Under the pieces are notes generated by a model, which saw only the letters and a program-made list of their open reading frames with translations, was not told where the DNA came from and ran no database searches. From the NCBI GenBank assembly GCA_911728435.2, contig OU452199.1, positions 16,502,860 through 16,566,859 on the forward strand: 64,000 nucleotides of DNA. The letters are read 5' to 3'. A program made the translations under genes and the position numbers. Each line of letters opens with the position of its first letter. Within the stretch, counting starts at the first letter, position 1. The DNA is from Apoderus coryli (Eukaryota > Arthropoda > Insecta > Coleoptera > Attelabidae). Below, piece after piece: positions 34,236-42,770 of this stretch.

Positions 34236-35337
34236 ATGGAAAGTCATGAAGAATAGCCATTTGCGGGACGCCAACCGAAGTTGTAGAAGCTGCAAATAAG
34301 GTGACATTAAATCTGCTGCCGAAGAAATCTCGAGAAAAATACGAATTGACTTATAATCATTTCATGTTCTATTGCCTTAAACAACATACGCTCCGAGAAC
34401 ATTGTTATTGCATATTTTGCCGAATTATATACGAAAATGAAAGCATCTACTTTGTGGTTAAGTTATTTGATGCTAAGAACAACTCTTAATGCAAAAGAAG
34501 ATGTTGACATTCCAAAATACCACACATTACCAGCTTTCCTAAAGCGACAGTCGGGCGACTATAAAGCAAACGTTCTATTACGGGAACAGATACAGCAGTG
34601 TCTTATTGAAGCACCATATGACATATATTTCATAACTAAGGTAATTAAAGTAAAACGTGAAAACATTGATTGAATTTTTGTATTATTACTTTTAGATTAC
34701 GTTAATATTTCGTATCGCTGGAGCGCATGCCGAGGTCTCGAATTGTACAAACTGAGTTTAAATGATATAGAAGATTTGGAATTCAAGCTCTTAATTGGTA
34801 TTCCAGACAATAAAACTAAAAATCCGAGATGGTTTGTGATAAATGAGACATACATGGAACTTTGTAAAAAATATTCTGCATTAAGGCCAAACAATTTCGA
34901 AAATGCTCGTTTTTTCTTTAAATACCAAAACAGAATAAGCTGCACACAAGTGGTAGGAATTCGTCAGTTTGATAAAATGCCTCAAATTGTTGCCAAATAA
35001 TTAAATTACCAAATCCTGGAGAATATACAGGGCATTGTTTTCGCCAATCCTCGGGGACAATTTTGGTTGACTGTGGCGCAGATCTGACTAGTTTGAAGAG
35101 GCAGGGGGGTTGGAAGTCAGCAACTGTTGTTGAAGGATACAGTGAAGATCTCTTAATAATATAATTGAAGTAGCTCATGTGATTTTTAAATTGAAAAGAA
35201 AAAATAATGTTATTATTACAAGTAGTAATGTTGCCCATTTCTCAGGGAAAGAAGTTCAGCGGGCGATTATTAATTATAATAAATGCAATATAACTATATT
35301 GTCAATATTTTGTAATAATTTCAGAAAGAATTATTTA
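34236..35337 (+). pseudogene. Crypton-like tyrosine recombinase with intron
   Basis: From ATG at 34236, with an early stop and shift, the protein reads TPTEVVEAANKVTLNLLPKK, then STLWLSYLMLRTTLNAKEDV and LPAFLKRQSGDYKA. After a canonical 55-base GT-AG intron (34641-34695) it continues ITLIFRIAGA, CRGLELYKLSLNDIED, IGIPDNKTKNPRWFVIN, SALRPNNFENARFFF. A shift near 35000 leads to LPNPGEYTGHCFRQSSGT, GADLTSLKRQGGWKSATVVE, GYSED. These correspond to the tyrosine-recombinase catalytic set: first Arg (ACRGLE), Lys (NKTK), His-x-x-Arg (GHCFR), Trp (GGW) and Tyr (GYSED). At least three frameshifts make it inactive. Insect Cryptons encode this kind of enzyme. No element ends were identified. Confidence 0.82.
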
Positions 35338-35890
35338 TAAATTAAGTGTATTAAGAATGAATCTTATTTAAATTCATTTACGTTATCATTTTATTGACGA
35401 GGCAACAGTCCATTTATTTTACTTGAGTATGTATACATGTATAGAATTAGGGTATTCGACAAAGTTACATTATTATCAGTTTGATGATCCTCTTCGCTCA
35501 TTTCCCTTAGTATAGTTTTAGAAAGACTGTTCGTTCACCCGTTTCATTTCCAATCTTAAGATTGCATCTCCCTATTTCTATGTAGCAACGTAGCAGTGTG
35601 TGTCTCGTATCTACTATAGAGACCGAAAAAGGCGACTTCGATTTTTCATTCTCCACAAACGACAAATGTCACCGGTGACAGCCGCCTAGATTTAATCTTC
35701 TTATAGCTCTCCAGGCCAGTTGATTTTACGAGAAAAATATTTGAAGCTTACAAATAAAAACATAAGCGTAGTAATACAAAAGCAGCTTTATGTATTATGT
35801 AGAAGAAATAATGAAACAGTTGAATTTATTAAATTTAAGTTTTTGTTTGTCGTATTTTTGGTAAAATCAAATTACAGAACATAATATAGT
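35338..35890. other. No recognised gene
   Basis: The segment holds a 14-base perfect palindrome (TGTCACCGGTGACA) near 35667-35680 and otherwise AT-rich DNA leading into the ribozyme-bearing repeat. Confidence 0.35.
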
Positions 35891-36115
35891 TGTGGCATAG
35901 CGGACAAAATGACTGGTTTTACCTACACAAGGGATTTTGTTGAATTTAGCAGGGCCTCAGTCTAATTAGAAGTAGAACCAGACCGAGGAATGGGTCGACA
36001 GATACTGACGAATTCGTTTCGCTCTTATTATGAGCTCGTCAGAGTACCATAGTCGGTGCTCATCTACAATATCGGCCTGCAGTTAAGTACAGTGAGATAT
36101 ACATCAGTGGATATA
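35891..36115 (-). repeat. Ribozyme-bearing repeat, copy A, left half
   Basis: The left edge is at TGTGGCATAGCGGACAAAAT, shared with copies at 38421 and (inverted) 38770 and 27915. The segment continues through ACACAAGGGATTTTG, ACCAGACCGAGG and the hammerhead motif to the TA at 36114-36115. A DD41D transposon is inserted at that TA, and the repeat resumes at 38203. The intact unit is about 325 bp. It has no ORF. The orientation given is that of the ribozyme. Confidence 0.75.
36001..36048 (-). ncRNA. Hammerhead ribozyme motif, all core bases present
   Basis: Reading the minus strand from 36048: stem I strand GGTACT, core CTGACGA, stem II GCTC-ATAATAA-GAGC, core GAAA, stem III CG-AATT-CG, then TC and the second stem I strand AGTATC. 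Stem I pairs over 6 positions (one G-U), stem II over 4 and stem III over 2 with a tetraloop. Positions 3-9 (CUGANGA), 12-14 (GAA), the A15.1-U16.1 pair and C17 all match the hammerhead consensus, and the predicted cleavage site is after the GUC at 36007. Very short stem III is the form known from Penelope-like retroelements, where dimers can be needed for activity. A degenerate second copy is at 38534-38582. Confidence 0.75.
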
Positions 36116-38202
36116 CAGGGTGGTCCAACGAAAAGTTTGCACCTAGCTTTTCTCTTTTTTTTGTAGTCGAATGCGAAAATGCTCGGACACGTCGATTTTG
36201 CTTTTGAGGGGGACACATTTTAAACATATTTTTCGATCTGCGCCTTTAACCCCCTAGCGGGGGTGAGTAACAACCCTAAAATTTTAAATGGAAAGAGGGG
36301 TCTAATGACATATCATTTGAAAGGACACAAAATTGTCTTTCTAATGATACCCTATTTGTCGAATTTTACTAAAACAGTTAATACGAAAACGACTTTAAAG
36401 ACATTAAGCCGATAATTTTGGTATTAATGAGAAATACAAATAAGTTTTAATTATTGCGAGTGAAAACACCTGCAATCGTTAGTACATTCCAATGTTTGTT
36501 AGTTTTAACATTGCTTTGTAAAAAAAGTAAACAAGCTGTTAAATTGATTTATTAAAACGTTACATTAACAAATGTTGAAAATGTGACCCATTTGATTCCA
36601 TACAATAATACAGATTTTGTTCAAATCTATTTCTAACATTTTGTAGCATATCAGGTGTTATGTTTCTGCACTCTTCTGTAATGCGTTGGCGAAGATCTTC
36701 TATGGACTCGGGCTTCGTGGCAAAACATTTATTTTTTAAGTGCCCCCAAAGAAAAAAGTCTAAAGGCGATAAATCCGGTGACCTGGCAGGCCATTCAATT
36801 GGGCCCCTCCTTCCAATCCACCGTCCAGGGAACCGGTCATCTAAGAACTGTCTTACAGGAGCCACATAGTGCGGAGGTGCTCCATCTTGCTGGAAATAAA
36901 GCCGATCAGCAGTATGATTTTGGTCATCTTCTATTATTTGTGTTATTAAAGGATCAATTGTGTCTTCAAGCATGTTTAGGTACACTTCACCAGTTAAATT
37001 TCCAGGAATAAAAAGTGGTCCTATAATATGATTTCCTAATATGCCACACCAGACGTTTATTTTTTGAGGATACTGGGTATGAACCTCACGGAATAAATGT
37101 GGGTTACTGTCATCCCAGTAACGGCAATTGTGCCTATTTACAGCTCCATTCAAATAAAATGTGCATTCGTCGGAAAAACAAATGTTAAATAATAATTGCG
37201 GATCTTCAATTAAACGCTGGCTCATTGCTTCACAAAATTGCAGCCTTCTATCAGGATCATCCTCATTTAGTTCCTGTACTAATTTGATTTTGTACGGATG
37301 AAATTTGTACGCTTTTAAAATTCGTATTATGGACGAACGGGAGACACCTGAGGCTTCAGCTAGTTGACGGGTACTTTGACTATGATCCATTTCAACATGC
37401 CCTAAAACAGCGACTTCCACAGCTTCATTTCTGATCGGTTTCTGCGGCTGGTGTTTTACATTACAGACAGATCCGGTATCTACAAACTTTTTAACTAACT
37501 TGCCAACGTACACATCATTCACATTTTTATCGGGATGTCTCTCATTAAATAAGCGAGCCGTAAGTCTAGCACTACTATTATTTTGAAAATAAAGTTTAAC
37601 AATTTCAACTCGTTCTAGAATGGAATAAATAATTTTGTACGGTAAAAGTAAAATAACTTGAGAAGCAACCAAACTGAATCAATGAAAAGACTAAAATAAA
37701 CGGTGTAAATTCTTTTCCTACACGTATCTGCAGTTTTTATTTCAACAAAAAACGCAAACGATTAGTGAGGAATTTAGTTCTGATAAATAATATAGTGTTT
37801 TTGAAATCACGTTTTTCTTCAAAGTAAATAATTTAGAAATGATTGTAGTTGTTTTCAGTCGTAATAATTAAAACTTATTTGTATTTCTCATTAATACCAA
37901 AATTATCGGCTTAATGTCTTTAAAGTCGTTTTCGTATTAACTGTTTTAGTAAAATTCGACAAATAGGGTATCATTAGAAAGACAATTTTGTGTCCTTTCA
38001 AATGATATGTCATTAGACCCCTCTTTCCATTTAAAATTTTAGGGTTGTTACTCACCCCCGCTAGGGGGTTAAAGGCGCAGATCGAAAAATATGTTTAAAA
38101 TGTGTCCCCCTCAAAAGCAAAATCGACGTGTCCGAGCATTTTCGCATTCGACTACAAAAAAAAGAGAAAAGCTAGGTGCAAACTTTTCGTTGGACCACCC
38201 TG
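36116..38202 (-). mobile_element. Complete DD41D Tc1/mariner element with 352-bp TIRs
   Basis: The left inverted repeat 36116-36467 and right 37851-38202 have the same length. As read, they differ at only two positions near their inner ends. Both start CAGGGTGGTCCAACG. TA borders each side (36114-36115 and 38203-38204). The 2,087-bp element encodes one uninterrupted 370-residue transposase on the minus strand. Near-identical TIRs and an intact ORF indicate a recent insertion. It sits inside a small dispersed repeat whose uninterrupted relative is at 27726-27957. Confidence 0.95.
36560..37672 (-). CDS. Tc1/mariner transposase, DD41D, apparently intact
   Basis: This 370-residue transposase cuts and pastes the surrounding element through its terminal repeats in the nucleus. 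Residues about 20-60 (ERVEIVKLYFQNNSSARLTA) and 95-125 (QSTRQLAEASGVSRSSIIRI) form the paired helix-turn-helix DNA-binding region. The DDE domain holds D168 (CFSDECTFYLNG), D263 (YFQQDGAPPHY) and D305 (SPDLSPLDFFLWGHL), with 41 residues between the second and third. This is the DD41D signature associated with rosa-like mariners. GRRGP-IEWPARSPDL is the usual linker. No stop or frameshift occurs. The start used is the first ATG of the frame. The family's ERVEI segment starts about 20 residues in, so a later start or a short 5' intron is possible. Relics at 17121, 28490 and 31571 are distant relatives. Confidence 0.93.
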   Translation of the reverse strand: MVASQVILLLPYKIIYSILERVEIVKLYFQNNSSARLTARLFNERHPDKNVNDVYVGKLVKKFVDTGSVCNVKHQPQKPIRNEAVEVAVLGHVEMDHSQSTRQLAEASGVSRSSIIRILKAYKFHPYKIKLVQELNEDDPDRRLQFCEAMSQRLIEDPQLLFNICFSDECTFYLNGAVNRHNCRYWDDSNPHLFREVHTQYPQKINVWCGILGNHIIGPLFIPGNLTGEVYLNMLEDTIDPLITQIIEDDQNHTADRLYFQQDGAPPHYVAPVRQFLDDRFPGRWIGRRGPIEWPARSPDLSPLDFFLWGHLKNKCFATKPESIEDLRQRITEECRNITPDMLQNVRNRFEQNLYYCMESNGSHFQHLLM

Positions 38203-38305
38203 TATGTAAACACGTACTATCTATGCATACACATAGTAATGCACATCGCACCATACAGAGACCCAACAAATCTAATGTATAGGTAACACCAGCCGTAAAA
38301 GTAGA
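38203..38305 (-). repeat. Ribozyme-bearing repeat, copy A, right half
   Basis: This segment continues the host repeat after the DD41D insertion (TGTAAACACGTACTATC through ACACATAGTAATGCA to ACACCAGCCGTAAAA). On the opposite strand it aligns with 27726-27830. The junction confirms TA as the insertion target. Confidence 0.75.
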
Positions 38306-38382
38306 ATTAAAAATAAAAATGGACTGAAAATAGTGTAAACACAAAACGCTAGCAGGAGACCATTTATCCTTCTACTAGAATA

Positions 38383-38815
38383 TGAATTTGTGTTCGTAAA
38401 TAGTATAATAAAAATAAAATAATTTTGTAGCATAGCGGACAAAATGACTAGTTTTACCTACACAAGGGATTTTGCTTAATTTAGCAGGGCATCAGTCTCA
38501 TTCAGTAGAACCAGACCGAGGCATGGGTCGACAGATACTGACTGAATTCGTTTCGCTCTTATTCTGTGCTCGTCAGAGTACCATAATGGTCTTTGCCCAT
38601 CTACAATATAGGCATGCAATTAAGAACAGTGAGATATACAACAGTAGATCATCAGAGTTTCTCGACCCATGCCTCGGTCTGGTTCTGCTGAATTAGACTG
38701 AGCCCCTGCTAAATTAAACAAAATCCCTTGTGTAGGTAAAACCAGTCATTTTGTCCGCTATGCCACAAAATTATTTTCTTTTCATTATATTTACGGACAC
38801 AAATTCATATTATAA
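38383..38815. repeat. Ribozyme-bearing repeat, copy B, inverted composite
   Basis: Arms at 38383-38500 and 38690-38815 are inverted (ATGAATTTGTGT-CGTAAATA, ATAATTTTGT-GCATAGCGGACAAAATGA, CACAAGGGATTTTG). The left unit (to about 38660) is almost full length and carries a degenerate hammerhead motif. The right unit is truncated and lacks it. Head-to-head joined units are a layout known from Penelope-like elements. No coding sequence. Confidence 0.75.
38534..38582 (-). ncRNA. Hammerhead motif, partly degenerate copy
   Basis: The minus strand from 38582 reads GGTACT, CTGACGA, GCAC-AGAATAA-GAGC, GAAA, CGAATTCAG, TC, AGTATC. The core and stem I are unchanged relative to 36001-36048. Stem II has one A-A mismatch and stem III carries one extra base. 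Self-cleavage may be reduced or lost. Confidence 0.6.
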
Positions 38816-39047
38816 AATAGTTATGTGTAGGTATTTTTTGAATGAAACTATGATCGAAAATGCTCACTTCTCTTTAGGTATTTTTGAAAATATCGTTTTA
38901 ATATTATTTGTACATAAACAAATATGTCAACAAAATGGTAACTGTGTAATGAACTAAAATTTTTACACAATCTTGATCTGTGAATTAGTTTTTGAGAGCT
39001 ATAGAGTTAAGTTGGCAAATGCCCCTTAATCGCTTTTTTACTTTACC

Positions 39048-39186
39048 GCACAGGGAAAGTATTGTAAACGCGCTAAAAAAATGTTGCCATAAAGACGGAT
39101 ATAACCATGTTGAAGTTCCTTAAAACGATTTAGACCATTTCCAGATGAAAGTCTGCCTGTCTGTGTGTCTGTATGTATTCTTCCAC
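39048..39186 (-). repeat. Dispersed repeat, copy 2 (partner at 20266-20395)
   Basis: It starts near GGGAAAGTATTG and ends GTATTCTTCCACG, the inverted order of the copy at 20266. Blocks ACCATTTCCAG and CTGTCTGTGTGTCTG are shared. A tRNA-like sequence follows directly after its end. Confidence 0.75.
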
Positions 39187-39192
39187 GTTTTT

Positions 39193-39255
39193 GGGGTTAT
39201 TGATAGAGCGTGTGGTTTGCATGCGGAAGGTCCTGGGTTCGCATCCCAGATCTGG
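39193..39255 (+). tRNA. tRNA-Ala(TGC)-like pseudogene or SINE head
   Basis: The sequence has GATAGAGCG (end of a D-arm), TTTGCAT as an anticodon-like loop with TGC, and a perfect T-arm, CTGGG-TTCGCAT-CCCAG, whose loop matches the B box. The D-arm is shortened and the anticodon stem pairs poorly, so a functional tRNA is unlikely. A T-run follows at 39258-39266. It may be the head of a tRNA-derived SINE. Confidence 0.4.
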
Positions 39256-39812
39256 ATTTTTTTTTTAATAAAGTAGTGTTTTTATTAGGTTAGTTTATGG
39301 GAAATAACAAAAATAGTAGAATTATTATAATAATAATAATAATTAAAAATTCTGTTTCGTTACGCAGGTCATATATTTCAGAAAGTTTTGAGGCGACACA
39401 ACCGTCTCTTTTACATAGATTTATTTAGGCGTAAATGCAAGCACGCTGATTCTTGCCGTAGCTTCTAATGACATTTAGTTTGATGCAAATGCTTTTATTA
39501 AATATTTTTGAAGCAAATCTTTCAATATTTCGGAGCATTTACTTCATTCTTAAAGTAAAAGCATTTGCTTTGTTGGAAGCAAAAGCTACAGCACATATTA
39601 ATAAAATTATCGTTTTGCTATTAGTTTAACATTTGCTCTAATAAAACTGAAGGTACCTACCTCACTAGTAGACTTCGTGTGTATGAATCAGCATCGACAT
39701 TGTGATTTGTGTTTTTAAATGAAATTAGAGCTGAGAAATATTACCAGGTGATTACAGAAAGCTCTTTAATGGAGAAAATGTTAATTGGTTAGACAGATAA
39801 TTTATTGGGGAA
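39256..39812. other. Flank of Harbinger relic; no gene
   Basis: An AT-rich stretch with a trinucleotide AAT run at 39329-39345. At about 39533-39577 the order AGCATTTACTT then AAGCATTTGCTT-TGTT recurs in the same direction at about 40427-40465, on the far side of the Harbinger transposase relic. These may be subterminal repeats of that element. Confidence 0.4.
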
Positions 39813-40399
39813 CAGTATGAAAAACGAGAACGTGCTCTGACACCTAGTCAAAAGATGAAAGTTTTTTTAAGGTACGTTTCTGATCCTGGTTACCAAAATA
39901 GTGTTGGTGAAGTCATTGGAATAAGACATATCACTGTGTCAAAAACAATTACTAAATAGACAAATCAAACTTATGGATTAAATTTCCTTTTTCTGCGGAT
40001 TAAATTAGAGAAGCGAAGCAGCTTTGGAAAGAAACATATAGTTTTCCTAGTGCCGGAGGAGCACTGAATTGTGCACATGTGCGAACTGCGAAACCTTGGG
40101 ACTATGGAGACGAATATAACAGAAAAGGCTTTGCAAGTTTAAATATCTAGGCAACTTGCGAAGCATTGGAAGGATTTACAAGTGTAGATGAGCAATGGCC
40201 ATCACAGCAGAATATGGAAAAACTCCAACCTATTGTTCAATCATACGCCGTAATACACAAAATGGTGTACTTCTACCAGATGGAGAATACGGCATAAAAC
40301 TATGTTTAATGACTGCTAGAAAATAGCATTTGCTGCGAAGCGTGAAGGATTTGCTACAGAGCAAGAGAAATACTTAATTAATTTAACACGAAGCAAATG
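39813..40399 (+). pseudogene. PIF/Harbinger (HARBI1-like) transposase relic
   Basis: Plus-strand readings give RALTPSQKMKVFLRYVSDPG, YQNSVGEVIGIRHITVSKTI, then LWKETYSFPSAGGALNCAHV, YNRKGFASLNI, CEALEGFTSVDEQWP and FAAKREGFATEQE. This is the order of HARBI1-type nucleases: HTH, then the first catalytic block GALDCTHV, then the GSVHDARIW-type block. The first catalytic Asp is Asn here (ALNC). At least four frame changes or stops occur. The family normally has a second, DNA-binding protein, and the coding remnant at 40506-40703 on the other strand could be part of it. Confidence 0.82.
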
Positions 40400-40505
40400 G
40401 TTTTGTACTACTTAATACCTCGTAGCATTTACTTGTACTTTTTACTTGAAGCAATTGCTTCTGTTTTATTCATAAGTTGTTCAGCCTGTCATCCAGATAT
40501 AGGGT

Positions 40506-40703
40506 CTAAGAAGGTGAACACGGGGAAGGAGAACTCACGACACCATTCAAATCGCTGTTCTTTTTCATGTGGCGTGAGCATTCTCTTCTAACGTTAGTCA
40601 TTCCAAGATTATCATTTCTGCAACTTATTTCTTCTTCAGCCGAGGATCTTTTTAGTTTTTTTTCAAATAATGCCAGAGTGGTCTCTTTAATAGACCGAGG
40701 GAC
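40506..40703 (-). pseudogene. Coding remnant downstream of Harbinger transposase
   Basis: On the minus strand 65 codons are open from after a TGA near 40706 to TAG at 40506. They read VPRSIKETTLALFEKKLKRS, then AEEEISCRNDNLGMTN and MKKNSDLNGVVSSPS. The polar, charged composition is protein-like and convergent with the Harbinger relic. Harbinger elements often carry a Myb/SANT-like second ORF, but I see no conserved Trp triad here, so this link is inferred from position only. Confidence 0.35.
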
Positions 40704-41219
40704 GTGTCACGCCATTTGTAAACCATTGTTTTTTCTAAAAAAATAAACCGATGACATCTTTTCCATAATGGTTTGAAAATACTTTCCTTGCTTAGTCAGT
40801 GATATTAGTTTGAACAGCCATTTCACTGCGGGAAACGTCTGAAGCCGCACCAAAATGTGGCAATGGACATTCGGGAACCGTGTACAAACGCAAGGCTTTC
40901 TGGTAGGCTTAACTGCCCCCGATCCTGGTCGTCTGTTAGGAAACTACCATTTATGTGCTGTTACCTCCCCCGACCGTTAGATTTCTTTACGCATCATGCC
41001 ATTTGTTTGTCCCGTAAATGCAGGAAACGTGCGAAGACGTTCATACGCGGCAATGGTGGGTAATGTCAGATGTGTTAATTGTTTGGGTGGTCGAGGTAAT
41101 TGTATTTTAAGCTGCTAGCTTGCGTATAGAAATAATTAAAAGTAAAAAGGTACATATGTTACACTTTTTAATGCTGTAAATGATTTTTGAAAAGTTAGTT
41201 TTTGTTACTTAGTTAGTTT
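40704..41219. other. No recognised gene
   Basis: The stretch 40820-41060 is GC-richer, and a 68-codon plus reading there (from 40857) has no motif. It could belong to a transposon. Confidence 0.35.
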
Positions 41220-41845
41220 ACAGCCCAAATTTATTGTTTCAAGACCTTTTGGAAATATCATGTACACTTCTTCTTCACCATATAAAAATACATTTTTGAC
41301 ACCCATTTGAACTGCTTAATAATTGTTAATTATGCTTAATAATGTACGGATCGTTGACAAATGAGCAACAGATGCATATGTTTCATTGATGTCAAAACCT
41401 GTTTGTTACGTCCACCCTTTTACGACAAGTCTTGATATGCTAAAAATTACCATGCATTATTTTTCTTTAATGAGTCTAATTCTTCTGTCACACAGCTTCG
41501 ATCCTCTGTTGCTTGTCTGACCTTCCTAGAATATCGTCATAATCTTGTGTTATATTTTATACAAAACATTCTGCTTTGAAATCTTCTCGTTGATTGAACG
41601 TTATGAACTTCAGTAACTTTATAGATAATAATGTCATTAATTTCGGATTCCATTAAGTGTCTTTTTTCTGCTGACTTTGATGATCTATTGGTTTAAAAAT
41701 ATGCAAGTTCCAAAATTTGATATCTAGTGTCTTCATCGAAATAGACATCATGAGCACAAATAATTTTGTGTTGTGTTAAACTCCACAACCTGTAATCATT
41801 AGGGCAATATCCAACCATAACACATTTGTCTACACGTGATTGGAG
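41220..41845 (-). pseudogene. Copia (Ty1-type) Pol fragment
   Basis: From 41845 the minus strand reads SRVDKCVMVGYCPNDYRLW, then SLTQHKIICAHDVYFDE, the region between integrase and RT of Copia Pol. It continues in broken frames to KGWT, QTGFDINETYASVAHLSTIR and VQMGVKNVFLYGEEEVYM, the start of the Copia RT (normally DVxxAFLxGxLxEEIYM). The first RT Asp (QMDVKNAF) is Gly here. Numerous stops. Neither LTR was found on either side. Confidence 0.85.
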
Positions 41846-41950
41846 TTTTTTTTAATTGATTTGGAATATGTAAGTAGGTTAGACATCTAAATATACGAAA
41901 TTTGATTAAGTTAGGTTTTTCATTAAGCTATAGGTACTTCGGCCGGCGTC

Positions 41951-42169
41951 ATGACTAACAAAACTTCCATCCTCACCAACCGCAACCGCGAAAATAACAA
42001 CGCCCACTCGTATGTGGTTAATGGGCAACAATTCCAATGTTATGGTACGCTAGGTATTAGAAAAAACAGTCCCTATAACGACTATCTTTTAAAGGCAAGA
42101 AAAATCTTCGGGAATCGAACGAAATACTTGATTTATTCACAAGTAAATTCTATAGTTAACGACGAATGA
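41951..42169 (+). CDS. Unrecognised 72-codon reading frame with C/G-ending codons
   Basis: From ATG at 41951 to TGA at 42167, the first third uses many C-ending codons (ATC, CTC, ACC, CGC, AAC, GCC), unlike the surrounding AT-rich readings. Residues include NAHSYVVNGQQFQCYGTLGI and PYNDYLLKARKIFGN. No signal peptide or membrane segment and no known family. No splice site was identified. It may be a fragment of an unknown transposon or a decayed gene. Confidence 0.28.
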   Translation: MTNKTSILTNRNRENNNAHSYVVNGQQFQCYGTLGIRKNSPYNDYLLKARKIFGNRTKYLIYSQVNSIVNDE

Positions 42170-42770
42170 AAAACAAATTTAATATGATACAGTTTTATGG
42201 CGAATAATATAAATATATCAAAAGTACGGGAAACTATGCCACAAACATACGTAACATCTTTTTCCTTGTCATTCTGTAATCGCAGCAAACGACAGCTCAT
42301 ATAGGATAACAAGATGGAAAAATTATTCCGGTTCTCAAGATAAAAACTTTTACTGCAGCAGTAAAATCTTGGGGAAAGCCTTCCGGGTTGTATCTTCAAT
42401 AAGAGATTGGAGGCTGTTTGATGACCGGTAATTTCAATAATCGCCTCGTTTGCCGTAGGACAGCCGTTCCGGTAACGATTATTGCCAAAAAAGTGGTGTT
42501 CTCTCCGTTTTATGTCGGTTTTATACGTGTTTTATATTCTCGAGTTCTGAGGTTTTGGATGGGAATATGTAAACTGGGAAAAATAAGGATGATGTAGTTT
42601 TTAAAGAAAGTTTAGCGAAAATGAAAACAACAATAAACGAGTTATTTATTTTATTACACATTCAGTGCAGGTTCTATCAGTATAATATTGAGTGTAAAAA
42701 TCTCTCCTCAGCTAAAATAGCTAAGATGTAGATTTTTTAATATTGCATTGCTTTAGTATTGTTGGTAATA
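42170..42770. other. No recognised gene; small palindrome
   Basis: The 19-nt palindrome at 42348-42366 (TTTTACTGC, one base, GCAGTAAAA) matches that at 4516-4536. The 88-codon minus reading 42399-42133 has no motif. Confidence 0.4.

Noticed and set aside
36660..37011. Plus-strand readings of 69 and 77 codons within the DD41D transposase
   Set aside because: They are antisense to an intact transposase, with no independent signal.
39193..39255. Functional tRNA-Ala gene
   Set aside because: The T-arm is perfect, but the D-arm is shortened and the anticodon stem does not pair well. It is kept only as a tRNA-like sequence.
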